DNA of 64,000 nucleotides, from the NCBI GenBank assembly GCA_023101725.1, contig JALJCO010003429.1, positions 682,001 through 746,000 on the forward strand, given 5' to 3'. The stretch comes from Atherinomorus stipes. Lineage: Eukaryota > Chordata > Actinopteri > Atheriniformes > Atherinidae. Below are positions 48,393-59,251 of this stretch, one piece after another. The translations under genes were made by a program, and so were the position numbers. Below the pieces are notes generated by a model. It did not search any database. It was not told where the DNA came from and was given only the letters and a program-made list of their open reading frames with translations. Positions within the stretch are counted from its first letter, which is position 1. Every line of letters begins with the position of its first letter.

Positions 48393-48945
48393 CAGTATTG
48401 ACGGTCCATATAATTTGAAATCACATCACATCCTGTACTAGTTCGATACAAACAGTTTTGAAGCAAAACAGTGAAGCATTTTGTTCAGTATTTTCATAAA
48501 CGTCCAGTACACGTCTGTCACATCCATATAATGGGAGTGAAGAGGGTGGAATGAACTGGCCTCTCTACAAGGCATTATCTGCAGCAAAACTCTGTAATTC
48601 ACCAATTCTTTAAGACGGATAAACGAACAAGTGCTGTTTTTCTGTCAGATTTAGCTTTCCTTTAGTTCTTGGGGACATTCTCCACACTGCTGACACCGAC
48701 GCAACAAATCACAATCCATGAAACTCTGAACTCTGCAAATTAACAGCACTATTTATATTACCAGTAAATGTTATCATATTTCATTTACTATGTTCCTAGA
48801 CTGTTTTGAATAAGTTAATACACATTATACTTTGACTTAAGTTGTTGTGTATACCCAAAAACTTTGTTCATGGCATGAAGGGTAGGGCCCCCAAACATTA
48901 TTCTGCTTAGGGCCCCTTGAAATCCAGAGCCGCTCTGGTATCATA

Positions 48946-49735
48946 TTCATCATATCATATTACATCATATCACATCATATAGTATCGGATTGCATCAAAT
49001 CATATTGTATCATATCATATTGCATTGCATCATATCACATGGCATTGTATTGTATTGATTCTATTTGCCTTTCAGAAGTTGTTTTGCAAATGTCTTAATC
49101 ACTAATTCCCTTTCAATTAATTAATTTTATGTTTCTCGTCTTAAACTATAGATTGCTGAAAACAAAATAAAACTGGGAACAACTATTTGAGAGAAAAGTT
49201 CCGAAATTCAGCAGCTTACGAGGAGAAAAAAGTTCTGCTATACAGTATAAACAAAATTTCTGACTTGATTTTCAGTCGTCTTTCTCCAAAAATTATGAAC
49301 AGCATTTCAGTACATTACAAATTTGCCTTTGGGAACAACCAAGGTGTATCATAGTGCATCACATTGTATCGTACTGTATCGCACTGTACTGCATTGCATG
49401 GCATCAAAATGATTGCATCACACTGCATCATATTGTATTGTATTGCATAGCTTTATATCACATTGAACCTTATTGCATCGTGTTGCATTGGATTTGATTG
49501 TGTTTGCCTTTTCAAAGGTCTTTTTGCAAATTTTATGATCAGTAGTTCCCTTTCAATTAATTTCTTATTTTTCTTGTCTTAGAGTATAGTTTGCTAAAGA
49601 TAAAATAACAGTGAGCAACTCTTTGACAAAAAAATAATCAGAAATGCAGCAGCTTACAGGGAAAAAGTTCTACTGTGTAAACAAAATCTGTGGCTCCTTT
49701 TTCAGTAGACTTTCTCCAAAATGTTTGAACAACAA
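48946..49735. repeat. Tandem duplication, ~440-bp units with pentamer array plus unique part
   Basis: Unit 1 is pentamer array 48946-49056 plus unique part 49057-49320; unit 2 is array 49340-49495 plus unique part 49496-49735. Shared words: TTCCCTTTCAATTAATT, GCAGCAGCTTAC-like, AAAAGTTCT, TAAACAAAAT, CTTTCTCCAAAA. The units differ by many substitutions and small gaps. Confidence 0.75.
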
Positions 49736-50634
49736 GACATGTGGATGTCCTCTCTTGGAAGGAAAACAAAGATAAAGAGAGCTTTATTGAGCCCTTTGTT
49801 GTCAGGATGTTCTCTCAAGAGTCTACTTCAGTAAAGTGTTGAAAAGAGGGAACTTCTGTTTGAGAGTTGCAGGTTAATACAACCTAAACTCTCCATTTCT
49901 GGGACAAGATACTGAAGTCACGGCTCATCATTTTCTCTTTCCAAGCAATGTTTCTGTTCGTGTCTTTAAAATGAGAGTTTTCAGTCTCTAAAGTACAGTT
50001 CAGATATACTCAGAATGACACCACAACAGACGGTGAAATGATGTGCACATCTTTCCTAATATTTAATGGATCTCTGTAATTTTGTTCAAACTTACTAGTT
50101 GGGGCATGGACAAAGGATTGAAGAGTGAGGGTTTTCTTTTGTGCTTTCTGACAGCTGGGCAATGGCAGCAGATCCTTTGGGTTTTATGATGGGACCTCTG
50201 TGTTTGGCTTGTTCTAGCACAGCCTGAGAATGCCTGATTGGACTGGGATCTTGGGAGTTTGGAGTCCAGGTCAGCACCTTGGGCTATTTTGTTGTGAACC
50301 TTCAACTGCTACTGAGCAGTTTTTGCAGTTCGGTGGAGAGCATTAGCCTGTCCCACTGCGGTCACTGTTGCTACGGAGAAATGCTGTAAGCAAAGGAGTT
50401 TGGTCAAAACAGAGAAGCAAACCAAAAAGTGCACACTAAGATTTTCAGTTTGGCTTTGAAAAAATATTTTATATTTTCAGAAAAGGTACAGGCAGGCGAA
50501 GACAAATTCTTAACAATCAACAGTTTTATCGTTTCACCACATTCATCTTGCTGAAATGTTGCCTTTGGTATGAGTTTGCTGTTTTGAGACATATTTATTC
50601 ATTTCTTAACTGATATAACTTTTCATTGAAGGCT

Positions 50635-51130
50635 TTAAAGGTAGAGTCCGAAGTCCCCCCCACCGTTTCTGTTGGCAAACAGCAGCATTCAAACTTAGCG
50701 CCCCTCCCTCTCAGGCTAATGGCCGCCTCGTTCTTCAAACTATTCAGCTTCAAGCCTCTCCTTCAGAGCTCAGAAGCGGGTAAAAGCCAAACTAATATTA
50801 GCCCTGGTTTTCCAACTTGCATTATCTAAAGCTTTTACCTTTTCTTCGGTGCATCCGCCATTTTTTTTCTTTCTTTCTTTATTCTTCTTTCGAGAGTTCG
50901 AGTGATTGGCGTCTGCTCCAATCATGAGCTTATTCCCACACGGTGTAATGTCCTTAGTTCTGCCATTGGCTGGTGATATAAACAGAAATCTCCACCCAGA
51001 AACGTCCCGAACACAACAAAACAAAGCTAAAGAGCGAATTACAGGCAGCGGGAGAGAGAGTTGCATTCAAACGCGCCACGGCACGCGAGTCCCAAAGGTG
51101 CAGTTTGAGACGGATTACCACTTGCACAAG
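50635..51130 (+). mobile_element. Possible TTAA-type MITE, left end only
   Basis: TTAAAGGTAGAGTCCGAAGT begins a CpG-richer stretch unlike its flanks. No inverted right end with TTAA was found, so the right border is only where base composition returns to normal. Confidence 0.35.
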
Positions 51131-51150
51131 TCTAACATTTATTCCCCCCC

Positions 51151-51177
51151 ACACACGCACACACACACACATACACG
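51151..51177 (+). repeat. (CA)n microsatellite, imperfect
   Basis: CA units with single G and T interruptions. Confidence 0.9.
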
Positions 51178-52686
51178 ATTAAAGTAAAAGATGCAAAATC
51201 ACTATTAGCTGTGTTTAACACACAAGCACAAGAAAAAAAACTGTAATTTTCTAGAAAAAAATAGACGCGATTCGCAGGAGTGCATGAGCCATCTCCTTTG
51301 TGGACATGCAAATTTCAGCACCAGACAATATCAAAAGAAAGAAGTGAGCATTTTAGAATAGTCGCACATAAATCTTTGACCTTATTCTACATATTCCATG
51401 ACTGGCCTTCCATATATTGCAGCTAAGTGTGGGAGTATCTGCTGCTGCTGTGATGAAGATATGGTGTGACAGGTCTTATAGCATGACCTCCCTCCTCTCC
51501 CACCATGCCCAAGCATCACTTCAGCTTCTACCACACAACACTGGAACACACACACATGCACACACAGCCAGAGATTCTCTGAAGAGCACTTGAGCCTGAA
51601 TCTAGAGTGAGCAAATCTCACATACAGATGCAATACCATTAAAAAAGGACTCAAGGATCTTGATGTAGAGGGGACGAGGCACACATTCATTTTCTCATTC
51701 ACCTCTGCTGACATAAATAAAGCAAACAATGAATTCCCCCTCTATTCAGAAGCTATCAAGACAGCGGAAGGAAATGATAGCTTGTGCATGCGGATAGGAA
51801 TTTATATGCAGTGCTCTGATATGGTTACAAGTGTCAGACGCAATTCAGTCCAAGCTCGCTACTTGTGGCAATTTTTCACCTTCACAAATGTCGTTTCACA
51901 ATGTTGCACCGGACTAAATCTTTATCTTGGGACTCAACCTCACTTATCTGTTAAAGTATTGAAATTTTGAAGTGGAAATAATGAAAAGCTTAAACAAAAG
52001 AAGACGATGCAAAGGATGAGAGTTGAATGCTTTTTGCATGAATGTAGCTGACAGTGAATAGGTGCTGAGAGACTTGGACATAAAGGCTAATTGGGAGATA
52101 AAGCTGTAACTCACTTTTAGAGTTGGAAAATATCTTCAAGGATTTTATTTTTTTTTTTATAAGAAATAACGTCAAGAGATACAAAGCAGATGCAAGAGAA
52201 CCTTTCCCTTAAGAATTTAACTGACAGAATTGCAGCAGTGTTGCATGGCACCTTTCCATAACTTTATGATTATGCAAAATAACATGACTTAACTTCATAC
52301 AATCCACACTTAGACTCCATGCTGCAACACTTAAGCTGGATTTGGGAACATCAGTTTTACACATAGAAATCATTGCCATATTTACAAAATAAAGACACTT
52401 TTCAAAGCAGACACTCTCAGAATCATGATACTTAAATCCACCCTCATCTACGTAGCATATCTACTTCTTTAAATAAAATTCTTTTAATGCTATGCTGATT
52501 TTTTTTTATTTGTTTTGTATGGATCCTAAATCAAAATAATTACTGCTCAAACGACCACATTAATATCAGTGAGAAGAACTAGCTTAGGACAACTGAGTTC
52601 TGGATGTTTCTGCTTAGGTTGTCTATAAAAGTGCTAATGAAGCAGCTTTTCTTTCCACAGTCTAAATTTTATCTGTTACCGTAAAT

Positions 52687-52911
52687 CAGGCGTGACCAAG
52701 TCCAGTCCTCCACAAATATCTAACTTACTGTATAGATGCGCGCTTTCTCCAACAAACCTGAATCAAATAAATGGCTTGTTATCAGGCCTCTGTCGAGCTG
52801 AATAACTTGCGCATGAGGAAATTTAGCCCTTTGATTCAGGTGTGTTGAAGAGGGATGCATCTGAAAAGTTGCAGGGTAGTAGCTCTTGAGGACTGGATTT
52901 GGGCACCCCTG
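52687..52911. mobile_element. hAT MITE (CAGGGGTGCCCAAG family), copy 1
   Basis: Left CAGGCGTGACCAAGTCC, right end GGATTTGGGCACCCCTG. Inside are CTCCAACAAACCTGAATCAA and TTTGATTCAGGTGTGTTGAA in opposite orientation. Same family and internal order as 62568-62788. Target duplication not clear, and more diverged than the other copy. Confidence 0.8.
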
Positions 52912-52967
52912 CTGAAAGCAATTACAAAAACTCTCAAGGAAAATGGTTTACTAAACTGTCATTTTTA

Positions 52968-53321
52968 TTAAAGGCAGGGTAGGGGATCCTGGAAAAATGG
53001 TTTGAGTAAGCTACATTTTTAAAAATGTAGCTTAAGAGCAGCCATGTTCGTCTGCACTGTGAGACATTCACGGCGAGCCGCAAGTGTGGGAGAGGGACAA
53101 ACGGCAGTCGAGTTTGATGGACATATAATCATTCAATCAGTAAGCACGAGCCGTTAGTAGCCCCATTAGGGTTTTTTCAGTACTGCCTGTTCCACAGGTG
53201 ATTAATTTTTTAATTTTTGTGTCAGAACATTTCATTAATTGGCTGCAATAGAGGTGTGAAAAAGACTTTAAGCAACATAGTAAAAAATGCTCCTGGAAAA
53301 CATCATCCACCCTGCCATTAA
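52968..53321 (-). mobile_element. TTAA-flanked MITE, family 1, deleted copy
   Basis: TTAA at 52968-52971 and 53318-53321. Read in reverse complement it begins TGGCAGGGTGGATGATG and matches the first ~330 bp of the copy at 14274. About 250 bp before the other end are missing and replaced by a perfect palindrome 53007-53034 (arms 14 bp, no spacer, TAAGCTACATTTTT). Confidence 0.88.
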
Positions 53322-54494
53322 CATGATACCTAGCTTGCGACACATCAGTGCATATGTTCAGCTGCATGTCATGAAGTAAATTCGCACACATAATTAGTAC
53401 AAAGTGAGTGGTAAAACCAGTCATATAACATACTGTAATTTGTAACCATATTACATAAGAAAACCTAAAACAAGCTTAAACTTAATTGCTGATGCGCCAT
53501 AAAGCAATAAATCTTTCTACTGTAAGTTCGACAACAACCTCAACTTTATTGCTTTTCTGGGTTATTATCTCACTCTTAAGCAGGACAAGTGAGGATGTAT
53601 TTAGTGTCACTGCCAGCGGAAACAACAGCAGTTCAGTCACCAATATGCAAGCAGTCTTTTGACTAACATGCTAGCTGTTAACTTGCTAAGGGCTGGCTAG
53701 TAAGGAAGGTGTTCACATCTCTTTTGAATAAACTTGTGAAGTTTTTGCTTTTTTTCTTCAGCATTCTTTAACCAATACCCCGCACCCCCTCCCCTATAGC
53801 ATGACTAGAGAGTTTTAGAAATGTAGCAATGCACACTGCTAAGCCCAGAACACACACCAATGGCTATCGGGAGAGGAACTGGGGCAGGAATAGTGTCTGT
53901 ACCTTTGACTCTATGGGGTTTTTTTTCCAACCAAAGATGTTCCATTGCTAGTTTGGAGCCAGCGCGACCACATGACCTAGAACCAGTTCTTTCTTTTTTA
54001 ACAGCTGCAGCTTTGGCTCCAGCACCAATAGATAGCTGCTAAAGCAGCACCGACTCTTTTCTGGGCCAGAGTGAAACATTGCTCACATCAGGGGTCAGAG
54101 TTGGTGTTAGAAAGAAGAGCCAGAGCAGCTGAAATGTTGTGACTGCTATCTTTAAAGACCAGAGCCAGTGTTTGAGTTAGAGTTCAGTCTACTTAGTTTA
54201 AAAGAGAGCATTATGGATGTGAGGGCTACAGTGGGAGAACATGGGCTCAACATTTGTCTCACTTTTCTTATGATTTAAAGTTTTCTATCTTCTGTCATGT
54301 CTGAAAGCTGCTTAATTTGCTATTCAAATCATCAAACACTGCATGCATCTGAGTTCTGAAACTTTTGTCGTTGTCAAGTCTTTTAATGAATCAAACTGAA
54401 GTCACTAAAACTGGCTAAAAATTTTGTGTATAATTGAATGTTGTATTTCTCAACACTTTATGGAAATTAAAACTACACAATGAGTCAAGACAAA
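53322..54494. other. Unassigned intronic DNA
   Basis: No gene. GGAACTGG, ACCAGTTC and GAGCCA words recur at 53870-54180 and may belong to an unrecognised repeat. Otherwise nothing seen. Confidence 0.5.
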
Positions 54495-54912
54495 TGTGAC
54501 AGTGTGGGGTCCTATCACTGTGCTGCCAATTGATCATGTGCTCTGGCTACTTGGCCACAGGGATATCCTTTTGGCTGACTGGTAAGCATGCATGACTCTG
54601 GGGACCGAATCCCACCTGCATCTTCCTTGCAAAGCCTGCCACATTTGGTGTTGTTGGCAGGATCAATGTGGCGATACGTTCATGGATTCCTAATTGGTGG
54701 GAGCCTGCACGGAGCATAAGGATATGATAATGGAAAGAGGGGGAGAGATGTGACAGTGTGGGGTCCTGTCATTATGCCTCCTGTTGATCTTGTGCCCTGG
54801 CTACTTGGCTACAGGGGATGCCCCTTTAGCTGACTGGTCCACACGCATGGCTCTCACCTGGGAGTCTGGGAATTGAATCCCCGCCCGGGCCCTTTTTATG
54901 TACCTTGCCACA
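54495..54912 (+). repeat. Dimeric tRNA-like repeat, copy B
   Basis: Units start TGTGACAGTGTGG at 54495 and 54749 (period 254 bp). The second unit has a clear A-box-like TAGCTGACTGG (54827-54837), then CTCTCACCTGGGAGTCTGGG and B-box-like AATTGAATCC, resembling a tRNA body. Same order and same truncation point (TACCTTGCCACAT) as copy A at 13815. Confidence 0.6.
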
Positions 54913-56117
54913 TAAACATGGATTGGAAAACATGGTAAGAAGCATAATGGTGGGGCTCTGTTGGGGCTTTCTGGATGTGAGAACTATAACCGACTTAGAA
55001 CAGGCTGTAGCACAAACCTCTGCCAGAACTAGGGGCATTTTGCACTCAGGTGCTTTATCCCAGCTGCTGCAGTAGCGATAGAGCCTTTCTTGAATATCTT
55101 CTTTTTTTACTTTCACATTCAACACTGGAATATTTAGGCTATAATTTGATGCACATGTTTGCCCACAATCCCCCATCCCTGATTAGTTGGTTAAACAGAA
55201 TCAGAATTTCTGTTTTTTCACAGGTCCTTTTTAGCATTTTTTAACTCTCTCTAAAGGCCACTTCAGAACTGATCAGACTTAACTTTTGCACCATAGAACA
55301 TTGGGGTTATGACCCATTGCGTTAGAAATGGCTCCAAGCATTATTGTTGCTGTTTTGTCACACAGCCAAACTCACAGCGCTCAGTTTTTCACACTTTAGT
55401 CACACTGTGGATGAATTACCAGAGAAGCAGGCTGCAGGCTACATGTGCATATACTGTTGGTGTCTGTTGTGCAATTGATGATTGAATTCATTTTAAGTTT
55501 TGATCTTGACGTCTCTCACCCATATCGGAATCTATGTCTTTCTTAATGAGAAAGTTAAGCATCGCTTTTGTCTGTTGTGCTTTGATCGTCTTCCTTCTTG
55601 GTATGTTTAGTGTCATTTCACCTCATTTTGTTAAGTCCTGCTGATAATGAGTCATTTTAAATGCAGCGCAAATGAATTGAGTTCATTTTCCCACCTGTAA
55701 TAGAGATTGTCTGCACTGTCCGAGCTCATGTCTGATTTTTGCTGAATTAAGTGGCAAATGATTCTTAGTCAGGTATAATGGAGTGGATATGAGTGATCCA
55801 GAGTGAATGCAACCTTCGTTCTTCAGAACAAGGCTCACCGGTCTGCAGCCTGCCTGCGCTGCACCAATCCAATTTACTCTTAATTGAATTGTTCTGAGCA
55901 CCTCATCCATATATTTCCTTCACAGAGAGCATATTACTTCCAGTATCTGTATGTGTGTTTGTGTGTTTGGGCGAGTGAGAGGTGGGGAAAACTTGTGTAC
56001 TCATATTGTGCCAATCTTTAAATGGGCTTTTGTTAATTGATATTTCTTTGATGCTGTTTGAATGAATTGGATATTGAAATCAAAGCAAAAGTCCACATGA
56101 ATATTCAACTAAAACTT
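54913..56117. other. Unassigned intronic DNA before the exon
   Basis: No repeat recognised. A short GT-rich stretch lies near 55951-55967. A branch point cannot be assigned with confidence. Confidence 0.5.
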
Positions 56118-56195
56118 ATTTTCCCTCTTTTTCCCTCTCTCTATCCCCCTCTTCCGCACCTCCTGCCATTTTTCTCCTCCATTCTTTGTTCTCAG
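56118..56195 (+). other. Polypyrimidine tract and 3' splice site of the first grin2a exon
   Basis: About 75 bases made almost only of C and T, broken by few purines, run directly into CAG before the DVKST codons. This is an unusually long and strong acceptor signal, which may suit an exon that follows an intron of more than 56 kb. The splice position is fixed by reading frame and homology. Confidence 0.85.
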
Positions 56196-56362
56196 GATGT
56201 GAAGTCAACTTTCTTCCAGTTTGGTGCCTCCATCCAACAGGAGGCTTTGCTCATGCTGAACATCATGGAGGAGTATGACTGGCACATCTTCTCCATTGTC
56301 ACATCAAAGTTCCCCGGTTACCAGGAGTTCATTAACATCTTAAAAACAACCGTTGACAACAG
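56196..56362 (+). CDS. grin2a: grin2a exon: GluN2A amino-terminal domain, residues 139-194
   Basis: Internal exon of a glutamate-gated NMDA receptor GluN2 subunit, a postsynaptic membrane cation channel that pairs with GluN1. The 167 bp encode 55 codons plus two bases, starting [15 protein letters not shown] and ending TTVDN. Motifs include [24 protein letters not shown] and FPGYQEF, as in GluN2A/2B. Counting back from K233 in the next exon puts the first codon at D139 and the split serine at S194. The acceptor is a long pyrimidine tract ending CAG at 56193-56195 (phase 0). The donor is AG|GTGGGA, with GT at 56363-56364. The trailing AG joins T from 59252 to make Ser, giving VDNSFVGWD across the junction, the expected GluN2A sequence. 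This segment belongs to the clamshell ATD, outside the cell. Upstream exons (signal peptide and start of the ATD) are not in the window. Identity as a GluN2 is near certain; 2A over 2B rests mainly on the next exon. Confidence 0.95.
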
Positions 56363-59251
56363 GTGGGATCTTTTCCTTTCTACTTATTTACTTCAGTGTA
56401 CATGATAAACTTGATTTAACTGAATTAAGTGGCTAATGAGATGATGCAGCAGCAGTTTTTCATTCACACATTTACAAAGTAGCATTGCTGCTATATTTTA
56501 CCAACATTTAAATAATCATTTCACAAATTTGAACCTTAGAGAACCCCTAAGACAGTGGAGAGACAACAAAGATTACACCTGGCTAGCATCTCTGTTAAGG
56601 TATCACTGGTGATTTGAGCTAAATGCTAATGCTGACATGCTAAAACAAGCCCTACTTCTAGCATTACTTCCACCAAGGAAGTAATGTAATGTAATGGCGG
56701 GCATTTGCCTGTCTGTCTGTCTGTCAATCCGTCCGTTTGTCCATTCGTCTATCTGGCTGTCCATCAGGAAATAACTCAAAAGCAAGGAGCAGGTTTGAAT
56801 GAAATTTTCAGGGAATTTTGATAATGGTACGAGGAAGGACTGATTAAAATTTGCAGTTGATCGAGATTATAATTTGGATCCAGGAATTTTTTTTTTTCAA
56901 GAATTCTTTGTCATTAGAGAGAGGGCCACATAGGGGAGCAGCTTCCTTGAGATTTCCACGCACCATTTTAGTTTTAAATGGTTATCATTGGGGAGCTAGC
57001 TCTCTGAGCGCTTTTCTAGTTTAGATATATTTTCCTTTTCAATTTGGCACATCAACCAACATAGTTGATTGTTTACATGGATTATACAGCTAACTGTATA
57101 TTGAATCATTTTCAGCTTTTTTCCTTAAAATACCTTAGTCATTCCCTTTTATTTTGCTTCTTGCCCCCTTTTGAGGGGGGCTTTCCTACTTTTATATCTC
57201 TAGTTACCAGTCCAGCTTATGTCAGTGCAATCAGCTTATCTTCTGAGTAAACTTTACAAACATGGGCCTACATCGAGACAGCAGTATAACTGAGTAAAAG
57301 TGTAAATTAACACATATAATAACTAATTAACAAATGTTAAATTCTTTCTAATTTCAGGAATGTTTGCCTTAATTGTCTAGGGCTTACTCAGTGACAGTTG
57401 TTAGCTGATGTCGAGCCACATGGAAATAAGTGCATCAGCTTTATTTTGTCATTATTGAATCAAAATGTTTAAATGCAAACATAAGAGAGAATATGTAAAA
57501 GATAAGGCACAGCTGTCAGGTACATGACATTTCTACAGCAATCTGTGGGAATACATTGAGAGAAGTAATTTACTGGACTTGAACTTTGATTTTCTTCACA
57601 AATTGCACCCTGCTTTAACACTAACAGTTTAATACCAGTTAACAGTTTACCAACAGTTCAATACCAAACATGTGGATATGTGGAGTTTTCTGTTATGTAC
57701 AACTTAGAAACTGGAGAAAATGACATCCCACATGCTGGTACCAGAGAATTACTTTTCATAAATTCCCAGTATTGCTGGAGGTCTTTTTACTGCTCATGTA
57801 CTGTAATTTCTGCTCTGGAGTTGTGGGTAGTCTCTGAGTGGGTGCCTGAGGAAATAATTAAATTGCTTTGTACAGTATTATAATTTTGAATGGGGGTACA
57901 TTAATGCTTAATGTCAGCATAGTTAAGTTAAAAAAAATACTTCAGAAGATTTAAATCTCACTGTTTCATTATTTTAACATGTCACTGTTTCTCTGACTTC
58001 TCTGGGTAATTTATTTGTCTATGCTGATATTCATTAATTTATTTGTTTTTTTATGGCTTAACACAGAGTTATTAAGTACTCATGTCATTATTATAGACCT
58101 CTTGTTTGGTGATGCTGCTAGTTTAATATCTAGAGATTTCTTTTTTCTTTTTTTTTTTTTACCTTAACTGTATTCCATCTCCCTGTGATTGTGTCATCAC
58201 TGATGTATTTCTTTTCTTTTGTGTGTGTCCACCTGAATGTTTGCGTATCATTATCTCTGCTACTTTTGTTGTATGAGACTTGTAGGCCATCATCGGTTTG
58301 GACAGCAAGAAGAGGACAGCAAGTCTCAAATTGCTCTCATGTTACACTGCCTGTCTGTTGTTGGACGCTTACATGCGGGTTAACAGCCCCCTCTTTTCCC
58401 TACCATGTGTCACTCTTTGTAATACTCATTTCCTATTGTGTGTGTGTGTATTTGTGTGGACTTGTCTTTGTGCCTCACCCTGCTATCTCTAGCTAAATGC
58501 TGCTAACGCCTGATACCACCGTGTGCCACCAGTTTATGAATATTATGCCGGTTTATTACCAAGATAACTGCTATTTACTTAGGTTTTGCTGCTCTTTTGC
58601 TCCTTGTATAATGGGTCCTGCTGATATATTGTCACTCAGGACATTGTGGAGAAAGGGCAGCTAGTCCCAATGGAAGAGCAACATACTCTATAAATGCATT
58701 GTCTTTTTTTTAATGAGCACTTGTTATTTTTTGCTTTGCCTGCTCCTGTTAACTGGAAGCAGGCCGAGAAAAGCTCTGGAAGTATACAGACCCGCTTTAT
58801 CTCACCATTTTTTCTATAACCCTCATGTAAAAATGTCCACATTTAGATGTGCGTTTATGCATGAGAAACACAATATGTGCAAATCTTTTGTTTTTTGTCT
58901 TCACAGGTTTAATAGGGGGCAGAATGGTATTTCATGCTGATAACAGGAAAGTTTTCTGATATGTGTTATCACCAATTAGCACGGTGACCGCAGGCATTGT
59001 TTTGGACATTTTGTATTACCTTGCTTTCCTTTTTGCTCTGCGGGCTAAAATCTGTGGCAAATAATGATACAGGACTAACTTCCAGTTAGCCTCAATCTGT
59101 TTCCTCTGATAACAAGCACCTTACCTCTTGTAAAAGTCATGCTACAGCCACTGCTAAAATTAATTCTAATGGATAATTATGACTGACCTTGCCAGCACCT
59201 GAGCAAAGTTGAAAATCAATTTCTCTCCTGTTTTTGTTATTCTTGTGTTAG
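56363..59251 (+). other. grin2a intron (2,889 bp) between the two exons
   Basis: Bounded by GTGGGA at the 5' end and TTGTGTTAG at the 3' end; removal restores the GluN2A frame. The acceptor tract is shorter than that of the upstream intron (TTTTTGTTATTCTTGTGTTAG). It contains a minus-strand interspersed repeat at 56668-57022, a T-rich block near 58140-58162 and a short (GT)n near 58438-58450. No other coding sequence is seen; short ORFs here lack recognisable motifs. Confidence 0.85.
56668..57022 (+). mobile_element. Interspersed repeat (ACTAGAAAAGC family), copy 2 inside the grin2a intron
   Basis: Reads CTTCCACCAAGGAAGTAATG, CTGTCTGTCTGTCTGTCAAT, GAATGAAATTTTCAGGGAAT, GACTGATTAAAATTTGCAG, ATTTGGATCCAGG and ends CTGAGCGCTTTTCTAGTT. 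It is the inverse orientation of the copy at 31734. Confidence 0.7.

Larger units (their letters stand above)
46484..48937. mobile_element. 2.45-kb hAT element with perfect 8-bp target duplication
   Basis: Starts CAGAGCTGGTTTTCC and ends CCAGAGCCGCTCTG; subterminal CTGCTTAGGGCCCC on the left faces GCTTAGGGCCCC on the right. GTATCATA occurs at 46476-46483 and 48938-48945, an exact 8-bp duplication. It contains the TTAA MITE 47406-48162 and the retroposed tail 48313-48392, so the original element was about 1.6 kb. No transposase domain was found; non-autonomous or gutted. Confidence 0.88.
49736..52686. other. Unassigned intronic DNA
   Basis: No gene. It includes a candidate TTAA element end at 50635, a (TTTC)n stretch near 50863-50880, CA repeats at 51151-51177, and T runs near 52147 and 52501. 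Confidence 0.5.
1..56195 (+). other. Upstream grin2a intron, part (more than 56 kb)
   Basis: Everything left of 56196 appears to be intron of the same gene. The exon encoding GluN2A residues before 139, which should end in a GGSSMIMADK-like stretch, is not found in any + frame. No independent gene is recognised either; the longest ORF is 147 codons and is not protein-like. The interval is filled with transposon relics, simple repeats and unassigned DNA, listed separately. That it is a single uninterrupted intron is inferred; a small undetected non-coding or alternative exon is possible. Confidence 0.75.

Noticed and set aside
56058..56195. In-frame start codon upstream of the first grin2a exon
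   Set aside because: The frame stays open through the pyrimidine tract by chance; homology to GluN2A starts exactly at the splice site.
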